NCBI GenBank assembly: GCA_005884125.1
Contig: VAXP01000131.1
Location: 3,786 to 35,818, forward strand
Origin: Actinomycetota bacterium
GTDB taxonomy: Bacteria; Actinomycetota; Acidimicrobiia; Acidimicrobiales; AC-35
Length of the DNA stretch: 32,033 nt
Reading direction: 5' to 3'
The notes under the pieces were generated by a model. That model ran no database searches. It was not told the DNA's origin and worked only from the letters and a program-made list of their open reading frames with translations. Positions within the stretch are counted from its first letter, which is position 1, and each line of letters opens with the position of its first letter. Made by a program: the position numbers and the translations under genes. Shown here in pieces: positions 24,442 through 32,033 of the stretch.

Positions 24442-25173
24442 GGACGGCCGATCGGGCCAGGTCGCGGTTGAGGAAGGCGATGGTGTCCATGCCGATCTCC
24501 TTGGGGCACACCGCCGCGCACTCCCCGATGTTGGTGCAGTGCCCGAAGCCCAGCCCGTCCATGGTCTCGACCATGGCCTTGACCCGGCCCTTTCGCTCGG
24601 GCTGACCCTGGGGCAGGACACCGAGGTGGACGACCTTGGCCGCGGTGAAGAGCATGGCCGAGGCGTTGGGGCAGGCCGCCACGCACGCCCCGCAGCCGAT
24701 GCAGGCGGCCGCGTCCATGGCCGAGTCCGCGTCCTGCTTGGGGACGGCGATGTTGTTGGCCTCGGGGGCGCTCCCCGTCGACGCGCTGATGAACCCGCCG
24801 GCCGCGATTATCCGATCGAAGGCGCTGCGGTCGACGATCAGGTCGCGCACCACCGGGAAGGCGCCCGCCCTCCACGGCTCGATGGTGAGGGAATCCCCGT
24901 CGCGGAAGTGGCGCATGTGGAGCTGGCACACCGTCGTGGCCCGCTCGGGGCCGTGGGCGATGCCGTTGATCATGAACCCGCACATCCCGCAGATGCCCTC
25001 GCGGCAGTCGTGGTCGAAGGCGATGGGCTCGTCGCCGCCGAGGATGAGACCTTCGTTGACGACGTCGAGCATCTCGAGGAACGACATGTCCGGGCTTATC
25101 CCGCCGGCCTGGTAGCGCACGATGCGGCCTTGGTCGCCGGCATGGCGCTGCCGCCAGACGTCGAGGGTGAGGT

Positions 25174-25177
<4 letters not shown>
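24419..25177 (-). CDS. sdhB: succinate dehydrogenase iron-sulfur subunit
   Basis: The 252-residue protein carries all three cluster motifs. The plant-ferredoxin type 2Fe-2S uses Cys58, 63, 66 and 84 (CREGICGMC and TTVCQLHM). The 4Fe-4S set is [12 protein letters not shown] (Cys159, 162, 165, 169). The 3Fe-4S set is [12 protein letters not shown] (Cys214, 220, 224), with no extra Cys that would make it 4Fe-4S. It shuttles electrons from SdhA FAD to the membrane quinone site. [10 protein letters not shown] is the wording of the group with a single five-helix SdhC. The GTG start overlaps the sdhA stop (GTGA). Confidence 0.95.
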
Positions 25178-27117
<1,940 letters not shown>

Positions 27118-27127
27118 GGGGCGCTGC

Positions 27128-27856
27128 TCACTTCACGAGATGGACGAGCACGGCGACCGGGACGGTGCTGAACCCCAGTCCCACGATCAGGGCCAGGGTC
27201 AGGGCGCCCCGGTGTATCGCCCTGTCCCACCGGGGCCGGTTGACGCCGAGGGTCTGGAAGACGCTCCACGTGCCGTGGTAGAGGTGCAGCCCCAGCGCGG
27301 CCATGGCTGCGAGGTACACGGCGGTGACGGGCCAGCGCCGGAAGCCGGTGACCGCGTTGTGGTACACGTCGCCCCGCACGAAGTGGGGGTGCACCCCCCA
27401 CGACAGGTCCATGAGGTGGAACACGATGAAGCCGAGCAGGGCCAACCCTCCCCACCTCATCGTCCGCGACGCGTAGGACGCCTGGACCACGCCCGGGTGC
27501 ACGTAGCGCACGGGCCGGGCGGCCCGGCTCCGGAGGGCGAGCTGGGCGGTCAGCCCGATGTGGATCGTCACCGCGGTAAGCAGCACGATCCTGGCGATCC
27601 ACAACAGCATGGAGCGGGGCAGCAGGGGTTCGCCGATGGTCCGCAGATACTCCCCGTAGTGGTTGAGCTGGCGTGGGCCCTGGAAGGCGTGCAGGTTCCC
27701 GAGCATGTGGACCAGTACGTAGAGCACCCCCACCACGCCGGTGATGGCCACGAGCTGCTTCCTGGCCACCGAGGTCCCCGGCAGTAGGACGGGTGCGGCC
27801 GGGCCCGACGCCGGCGGGCTGCGCGTCGCTGCGGTCACGGCTCGATCCTCGCGCAC
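27128..27856 (-). CDS. sdhC: succinate dehydrogenase cytochrome b subunit (five-helix type)
   Basis: The 242-residue membrane protein has five hydrophobic segments (about 35-52, 82-106, 134-151, 175-195 and 215-238). Conserved histidines within them, His50, His99, His147 and His191/194, are suited to bind two hemes, as in type-B succinate:quinone reductases. It anchors SdhAB and passes electrons to menaquinone. No SdhD is present or needed in this type. The N-terminus is uncertain: GTG 27856 gives a longer Pro/Ala-rich tail, and GTG 27838 is the alternative; TAGGGAT lies 11 bases before the first and GAGGAT 6 bases before the second. It follows the GH2 gene by 36 bases on the same strand. Confidence 0.92.
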   Translation of the reverse strand: MREDRAVTAATRSPPASGPAAPVLLPGTSVARKQLVAITGVVGVLYVLVHMLGNLHAFQGPRQLNHYGEYLRTIGEPLLPRSMLLWIARIVLLTAVTIHIGLTAQLALRSRAARPVRYVHPGVVQASYASRTMRWGGLALLGFIVFHLMDLSWGVHPHFVRGDVYHNAVTGFRRWPVTAVYLAAMAALGLHLYHGTWSVFQTLGVNRPRWDRAIHRGALTLALIVGLGFSTVPVAVLVHLVK

Positions 27857-27867
27857 CGCCGCCGCCG

Positions 27868-27874
27868 ATCCCTA
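27868..27874 (-). promoter_or_regulatory. candidate -10 box TAGGGAT for sdhCAB
   Basis: On the minus strand GTAGGGATC resembles the GTAGGATC box of the 2645 gene with one extra G. It lies 11 bases before GTG 27856, predicting a short leader. A second, weaker candidate is GAGGAT (27850-27845), 6 bases before GTG 27838. Confidence 0.35.
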
Positions 27875-27900
27875 CTCGGAGCGGCTACTCGGCTACTCGG
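27872..27900. repeat. three copies of CTACTCGG between the GH2 and sdhC genes
   Basis: CTACTCGG occurs at 27872-27879, 27885-27892 and 27893-27900. The last copy includes the GH2 stop codon (TAG on the minus strand). It is probably a local slippage product, or a binding site next to the sdh promoter. Confidence 0.5.
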
Positions 27901-30076
27901 AGGCGACGGCCGAGGAGTAACGGTTGCTGGCGCGCACCTCGCCCGCCTCCAGCTCCAGCTCCAGCGTGAGAGGACCGGGGCAGGCGGGCGCCTCGGCTCT
28001 GACGGCGCCGACGCGCACGCACTCGTCGGCCGGGATCGGGCCCGACCACTTCCAGTGCCGCTCCAGCCCGGGCCCGGAGAGCCGGGCCGTGACGGTGGCG
28101 CCCGACAGCGGGTGGCGCAGGTCGCTCACCACGTGGACCTGCGCGACCACGGGCTGGCCCGGCGTGTAGGCCGGCGCCAGGCGGTCGGCGACGACGATCA
28201 CGGGGGCGCAGGCTGCGGCCAGGGCGTGATAGCCGGCCTTGGGCACCCGCAGGTGGTCGAGGACGGACCAGCTAACGGCCGGATGGCCATCGCCCAGGCA
28301 GAACTGGCAGAAGCCGCCCGTGGGCCGGTACTTGAGCCGGCGCAGGGTCTCTACGTGGTGGCGGATGAGGTCGGCCTGGTAGGCCTGGGTGGCGACCTTC
28401 CAGGCCCGATAGCTGTCGTGCCCGGCGGGGGCCACATGGCGATCGAAGCGGTCTCGCTGCAGGCCGTGGGTCCGGCCCAGGCGGGCCCAGTCGAGATGGG
28501 GCCATCGCTCGGGCTCCATGAAGTCGTCGCTCTCGGGCACGGCTTGGGCGCCGAACTCGGTGGGGAAGCGGGCCAGGCGGGGGAAGGCGGCCAGGGCCGG
28601 GCCCAGGTCCGCCGTCCTGCCCAGGTACCAGCCGAAGTAGAGGTGGCTGTCCGTGCCCCCCGAGCCGGGGTGGGGGAGCACCCCGGAGTGGGCGATGACG
28701 GGGCGGGTGGGGTCGGCCCGCTCCAGGGCCCGCTTCACCGAGGCGTCGAGGATGGTGCGGTTGTAGGTGGGCAGCTCCTGGGCGGCGACGAAGCGGGCGA
28801 TGAGGCGGGCCCCGCCCTGGAGACCAGCACCCGGCTCCAGGGCCAGGGCGAAGGGCTCGTTGTGCCCGCACCACACGGCGATGGACGGGTGGTGGCCGAG
28901 GAGGTCCACCGCCTCCCGGGCCTGGCGGGCAGCCTCCCGGCGCACGACCCGGGCGTAGCCCCACTGCAATGGCAGATCCTGCCAGAGGAGGAGCCCGGCC
29001 CGGTCGGCGGCGGCGTAGAGCTCGGGCCGGCTCACATGGCCGTGGACCCGGAGGAGGTCGAGGCCGGCGGAGCGGGCCAGGGAGACGTCGCGCCCGATCT
29101 CCTCGGCCGTCGCCTCGCCCAGCTGCATCCGGGTGGGACCCTGATTCGAGCCCTTGAGGAAGAGGCGCTCGCCGTTCACGGTGAGGGTCCAGCGCCGGAA
29201 GCGCAGCTGGCGCAGGCCCACCTCGACGCTGCGCCGGTCGCTGGCCGCTTCGTGGGCCGATTCGTCCGAGGAGCGGGCCCCGCCGTCGAGCCCGGCCTCC
29301 ACCGTCACCAGGTAGAGGGGCTGGTCGCCCAGGGCGTGGGGCCACCAGAGCCGAGGGTGTTCGAGCACCACCCGCCAGCCCACCCTGTTCTCGCCCGCGG
29401 CCACCGGGTGCTCGAGGAGGTGCTCGGTCTGCGGGTCCTGCTGGCTGTCGGGGCCGGTCAGGGGGCCCACGGTGGTGCGCAAGCCGACCTGGCCCGGCCC
29501 GGCCGCGTCGAGCACGGCCCGCACGTCGAGCACGGCCCGCTCGGGGCTGGCCTCGCTGCACAGCACGCGCAGACGGGCGATGCGGACCGGGCCGGTCTCG
29601 CTCAGCCGCACCGGACGCCACAGGCCGCCCGGGTTCCAATCGGGGTCGAGGGAGTCCCAGTGCTGGAACACGCCGGTCAGCGCCCGCTTGGCCGTCAGGT
29701 CGCGCGGCCTGGGGCAGGCCACCTCGACCGCCACCAGGTGCTCGGTGCGCTCGTCCAGGGGACGGGTGACCTCGAAGGTGTGGGGGAAGAAGTATCCCTC
29801 CGTGTCGCCCAGGTAGGAGCCGTCCACCCAGACGCCGGACTGATAGAAGACCCCCTCCAGGGTGAGCCAGGACCGCCGGCCCGCGGGGGGACGAGGGGCC
29901 TCGAAGCGGCGCCGGTAGAGCACGGGTTCGTCCTGCCGGGAGAACTCGGGTGAGGAGCGCCAGTGCCCGGGGACGGGCAGGGTGGACCAGCTCCTGTCGT
30001 CCAGGTCGGGATCTGGCAGGGAGCGCCGCAGAGCCTCGTCGGCGGGCGCCGCCGCCCACACGCCCGACAGTTCCAT
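27893..30076 (-). CDS. glycoside hydrolase family 2 enzyme (beta-mannosidase/beta-galactosidase-like)
   Basis: The 727-residue protein has the GH2 plan. An N-terminal jelly-roll (LPVPGHWR, YRRRFEAP, LTLEGVFYQSGVWVDGSYLGDTEGYFFPHTFEV) and an immunoglobulin-like domain are followed by the TIM barrel, which begins with LTVNGERLFLKGSNQGP at about 298. The acid/base is Glu407 in WCGHNEP and the likely nucleophile is Glu507 in FPTEFGAQ. No signal peptide is present, so it acts inside the cell on imported glycosides. NQGPTRM in place of the usual N-x-H of galactosidases favours a mannosidase- or exo-glucosaminidase-like specificity, but this is uncertain. It has its own promoter box and lies upstream of sdhCAB on the same strand with no sugar transporter nearby. 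Confidence 0.85.
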   Translation of the reverse strand: MELSGVWAAAPADEALRRSLPDPDLDDRSWSTLPVPGHWRSSPEFSRQDEPVLYRRRFEAPRPPAGRRSWLTLEGVFYQSGVWVDGSYLGDTEGYFFPHTFEVTRPLDERTEHLVAVEVACPRPRDLTAKRALTGVFQHWDSLDPDWNPGGLWRPVRLSETGPVRIARLRVLCSEASPERAVLDVRAVLDAAGPGQVGLRTTVGPLTGPDSQQDPQTEHLLEHPVAAGENRVGWRVVLEHPRLWWPHALGDQPLYLVTVEAGLDGGARSSDESAHEAASDRRSVEVGLRQLRFRRWTLTVNGERLFLKGSNQGPTRMQLGEATAEEIGRDVSLARSAGLDLLRVHGHVSRPELYAAADRAGLLLWQDLPLQWGYARVVRREAARQAREAVDLLGHHPSIAVWCGHNEPFALALEPGAGLQGGARLIARFVAAQELPTYNRTILDASVKRALERADPTRPVIAHSGVLPHPGSGGTDSHLYFGWYLGRTADLGPALAAFPRLARFPTEFGAQAVPESDDFMEPERWPHLDWARLGRTHGLQRDRFDRHVAPAGHDSYRAWKVATQAYQADLIRHHVETLRRLKYRPTGGFCQFCLGDGHPAVSWSVLDHLRVPKAGYHALAAACAPVIVVADRLAPAYTPGQPVVAQVHVVSDLRHPLSGATVTARLSGPGLERHWKWSGPIPADECVRVGAVRAEAPACPGPLTLELELEAGEVRASNRYSSAVASE

Positions 30077-30085
30077 GGTCGCCGT

Positions 30086-30091
30086 ACGCTA
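30086..30091 (-). promoter_or_regulatory. -10 box TAGCGT for the GH2 gene
   Basis: TAGCGT on the minus strand lies 9 bases before ATG 30076, predicting a leader of two or three bases. It overlaps one arm (GTACGC, 30084-30089) of a spaced inverted repeat whose other arm is GCGTAC at 30119-30124. Confidence 0.5.
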
Positions 30092-30145
30092 CCGGCGCGG
30101 GGGCGGAGGCCGTGGGCTGCGTACAGAGGAGGCCGGGGCGCGACG

Positions 30146-30151
30146 TAGGCT
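30146..30151 (+). promoter_or_regulatory. -10 box TAGGCT for the AAA ATPase gene
   Basis: TAGGCT is separated by 7 bases from ATG 30159, which it supports as the start although the frame is open from 29982. Confidence 0.55.
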
Positions 30152-30158
30152 CTCGGCC

Positions 30159-31559
30159 ATGAGCTCTCGACCGGCGACCCTGGGGCAGCTACGAGACTCG
30201 GGCTGGAAGTCCGTGCCCGTGAAGGAGGAGGTCCGGCGCAACGCCGTGGCCAAGGTCCGCGACGGTGAGCCCTTGGTGGAGGGGCTGCTGGGCTACGACG
30301 GCACCGTGCTGCCCCAGCTGGAGAACGCCCTGCTGGCCGGGCACGACATCATCTTCCTGGGCGAGCGGGGACAGGCCAAGACCCGCATGATCCGCTCGCT
30401 GGTGAGCCTGCTCGACGAGTGGCTCCCCATCGTCGCCGGCTCGGAGATCAACGACGACCCCTACCACCCCGTCTCCCGCCACGCCCGCGACGTGGAGGCC
30501 GAGCAGGGTGAGGACACCCCCATCCAGTGGATCCACCGCGAGCACCGCTTCGGGGAGAAGCTGGCGACTCCCGACACCTCCATCGCCGACCTCATCGGCG
30601 AGGTGGACCCCATCCGGGTGGCGGAGGGGCGCTACCTGTCCGACGAGCTCACCCTCCACTACGGCCTGGTCCCCCGCACCAATCGGGGGATCTTCGCCAT
30701 CAACGAGCTGCCCGACCTGGCCGAGCGCATCCAGGTGGGGCTGCTCAACGTCCTCGAGGAACGTGACGTGCAGATCCGCGGCTACAAGGTGCGACTTCCT
30801 CTGGACGTCATGCTCGTGGCCTCGGCGAACCCCGAGGACTACACCAACCGGGGTCGCATCATCACCCCCTTGAAGGACCGCTTCGGCGCCCAGATCAGGA
30901 CCCACTACCCGCTCGACGTGGAGACCGAGCTCGGCGTCGTGCACCAGGAGGCCAAGCCCCTGGAGGCGGCCGGGCTGCGGGTCCAGGTCCCCGAGTTCAT
31001 GGCCGAGATCGTCGGTCAGCTCTCCCACCTGGCTCGGGCCAGCGCCCACATCAATCAGCGTTCGGGTGTGTCCGTGCGGCTGTCCATCTCCAACTACGAG
31101 ACGCTCATCGCCAACGCCGCCCGCCGGTCCCTGCGAGGCGGAGAGCCCGACGTCGTTCCCCGGATCAGCGACCTGGAGGCGCTGGCCTCCTCGACCGCGG
31201 GGAAGGTCGAGATCGAGACGCTGGAGGAGGGCCGCGACGAGCAGGTGATCGAGCGGCTGATCAAGTCCGCCGTTCTCACCGTCTTCAAGTCCCGCTGCTC
31301 GACCGACCAGGTCAAGGAGGCCGTGCTCGCCTTCGAGGACACCGTAGTGGTGCACGCAGGCGACGACGTGCCCTCCTCGGCCTACGTGGAGACGCTCTCC
31401 CGCCTCCCGGGGCTGCGCAGCTCCGTGCTGCGCCTGGCCCAGGGGGAGAGCCCGGGCGCGGTGGCCAGCGCCACCGAGTTCGTGCTGGAGGGCCTCCATC
31501 TCTCCAAGCGGCTCAACAAGGAGGCCTCGGGAGGACGGGCGACCTACCGGGGCAGGTGA
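30159..31559 (+). CDS. MoxR/magnesium-chelatase-type AAA ATPase
   Basis: The 466-residue protein has a P-loop at 68-75 (GERGQAKT) with Ala in place of the last Gly, a Walker-B-like GIFAINELPDL at 177-187 with Asn instead of Asp before Glu183, sensor-1 ASANPEDY at 221-228 and the arginine-finger region LKDRFGAQI at 239-247. A C-terminal helical lid follows. These features fit the ChlI/MoxR-type ATPases, often annotated as magnesium chelatase or sigma-54-interacting regulators in actinobacteria. Such ATPases usually work with a von Willebrand A protein as a metal-inserting or remodelling chaperone. No VWA gene follows here; the next gene is PspC-like. It is cytoplasmic and starts at ATG 30159 with a leaderless-type promoter. 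Confidence 0.88.
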   Translation: MSSRPATLGQLRDSGWKSVPVKEEVRRNAVAKVRDGEPLVEGLLGYDGTVLPQLENALLAGHDIIFLGERGQAKTRMIRSLVSLLDEWLPIVAGSEINDDPYHPVSRHARDVEAEQGEDTPIQWIHREHRFGEKLATPDTSIADLIGEVDPIRVAEGRYLSDELTLHYGLVPRTNRGIFAINELPDLAERIQVGLLNVLEERDVQIRGYKVRLPLDVMLVASANPEDYTNRGRIITPLKDRFGAQIRTHYPLDVETELGVVHQEAKPLEAAGLRVQVPEFMAEIVGQLSHLARASAHINQRSGVSVRLSISNYETLIANAARRSLRGGEPDVVPRISDLEALASSTAGKVEIETLEEGRDEQVIERLIKSAVLTVFKSRCSTDQVKEAVLAFEDTVVVHAGDDVPSSAYVETLSRLPGLRSSVLRLAQGESPGAVASATEFVLEGLHLSKRLNKEASGGRATYRGR

Positions 31560-31649
31560 CGGCCTGAGGGCCTACTCCCGGGGGAGGGTTGTGCTCCTTC
31601 GCGGGGATGATTTCCGTCACAAGCTGTTCCCCGGAAGGGTCGGCCGGTT

Positions 31650-31655
31650 TACGGT
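31650..31655 (+). promoter_or_regulatory. -10 box TACGGT before the 9-codon ORF and the PspC gene
   Basis: TACGGT is followed by 6 bases and ATG 31662, so +1 would fall on the first base of a 9-codon ORF rather than on the pspC-like start. The 100 bases between 31560 and here otherwise hold only the short palindrome CTCCCGGGGGAG. Confidence 0.5.
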
Positions 31656-31661
31656 GCGGCT

Positions 31662-31691
31662 ATGAGCGAGCCGGAGACGATGCCCCTATGA
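31662..31691 (+). CDS. nine-residue leader peptide coupled to the PspC gene
   Basis: ATG AGC GAG CCG GAG ACG ATG CCC CTA TGA encodes MSEPETMPL. The start codon is placed where a leaderless transcript would begin, and the TGA overlaps the ATG of the PspC-domain gene as ATGA (31688-31691). Terminating ribosomes could restart on the main gene, whose own Shine-Dalgarno is weak (GGAG 11 bases before). No regulatory codon run is seen, so it may only deliver ribosomes. Alternatively it is a chance ORF. Confidence 0.45.
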   Translation: MSEPETMPL

Positions 31692-32033
31692 GCATCTGGG
31701 AACCGTCGGGAACGGGGCTGGGTGGTCCCGTCGGAGGAGGGGCCGGGCGTCCCCGCCTGGCCCGCAGCCGCAGCGAGCGGGTCTGGAAGGGCGTGTGCGG
31801 AGGTCTGGCCGAGACCCTGGGGGTGCAGCCCGTCATCGTCCGCCTCATCGTGGTGGCCCTGGCCGTGCTCCACCCCCTGGCCGTCCTCGTCGGCTACGTC
31901 ATCGTGGCCCACGTGATGCCCGTCCGGGGCAGCGACGAGGTGGTGGCCGGGCGCCGGTTCAGCGGCAGCGTCTCCCCCGCCCTCTTGGGGTGGGCGGCCA
32001 TCGCCATCGGGGGGCTGATCCTCCTGCACCGCC
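31688..32033 (+). CDS. PspC-domain membrane protein, N-terminal part
   Basis: 115 codons are visible before the right edge. After a Gly/Pro-rich N-terminus, the PspC domain reads RSRSERVWKGVCGGLAETLGVQPVIVRLIVVALAVL, with the diagnostic V-x-GG-LAE-LG, followed by the first membrane spans (about 57-77) and a further hydrophobic segment beginning at about residue 97. PspC proteins sense or respond to envelope stress; in actinobacteria they are often fused to histidine kinases or multi-span domains, which cannot be judged here because the gene is cut. It lies about 130 bases downstream of the AAA ATPase gene, with its own promoter-like box. Confidence 0.85.
   Translation, partial: MSIWEPSGTGLGGPVGGGAGRPRLARSRSERVWKGVCGGLAETLGVQPVIVRLIVVALAVLHPLAVLVGYVIVAHVMPVRGSDEVVAGRRFSGSVSPALLGWAAIAIGGLILLHR

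Noticed and set aside
28055-29953. Long plus-strand open frame opposite the GH2 gene
   Set aside because: Gly/Ala/Val-rich shadow with no domain; the minus frame has full GH2 motifs.
31560-31620. Rho-independent terminator after the AAA ATPase gene
   Set aside because: CTCCCGGGGGAG is a palindrome but has no room for a loop and no T tract follows.

Overview
This is a dense, very GC-rich bacterial stretch (roughly 70 % G+C). It has 30 recognisable protein-coding genes, one broken gene and a 9-codon upstream ORF. No RNA gene, insertion sequence, prophage or CRISPR array is visible. Codon use (G/C third positions, many GTG starts), frequent 4-base GTGA/ATGA stop-start overlaps, a DUF2510 protein and TAnnnT boxes lying 6-9 bases before start codons all suggest an actinobacterium. 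An uncultured or little-studied acidimicrobial-type lineage is my inference from gene content; no marker gene here proves it.

Layout. 1-387: the N-terminal part of an alpha/beta hydrolase, running off the left edge. 640-2576 (minus): a fused AccD/AccA-type carboxyltransferase translationally coupled to a membrane-anchored, ligand-less Rieske-like protein. 2645-5113 (plus): the B12-binding subunit of an acyl-CoA mutase, then succinyl-CoA ligase sucC-sucD. 5121-7658 (minus): a NodIJ-like ABC exporter with one ATPase and two permeases. 7724-12339 (plus): an NAD-type isocitrate/isopropylmalate-family dehydrogenase, an LDH2-type hydroxyacid dehydrogenase, an amidohydrolase and a frameshifted acyl-CoA dehydrogenase. 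12406-16252 (plus): a one-carbon/purine operon, purN-purH-folD-metF. 16264-19657 (plus): NADP-type icd, a propeller-like lipoprotein and mdh. 19692-21274: small accessory genes (acidic helical protein, DUF2087, poly-gamma-glutamate hydrolase family, VOC protein). 21297-24441: a divergent four-gene group of largely unknown function (DUF2510 membrane protein, an unrecognised 386-residue protein, a stand-alone PEP-utiliser swivelling/His domain and an AttH/CrtC-like lipocalin-type protein). 24419-27856 (minus): sdhC-sdhA-sdhB. 27893-30076 (minus): a cytosolic GH2 glycosidase. 30159-32033 (plus): a MoxR/ChlI-type AAA ATPase, then a PspC-domain membrane protein cut by the right edge.

How it fits together. 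Central carbon metabolism dominates: mutase subunit, sucCD, icd, mdh and sdhCAB cover propionyl/methylmalonyl-CoA entry and much of the oxidative TCA cycle. The purN-purH-folD-metF operon makes and uses one-carbon folates. The 7724-12339 block looks like an accessory catabolic set for a hydroxy- or acyl-CoA substrate.

The most notable signals are: (i) a repeated promoter-like box (TAGGAT, TAGGCT, TAGCGT, TACCGT and similar) 6-9 bases before at least ten start codons, predicting largely leaderless transcription; (ii) the orphan PEP-swivelling domain beside an unrecognised protein; (iii) a Rieske-like domain that keeps both cysteines but has lost both histidines, coupled to a carboxyltransferase; (iv) a 9-codon ORF whose stop overlaps the pspC-like start; and (v) an acyl-CoA dehydrogenase broken by a small out-of-frame deletion.
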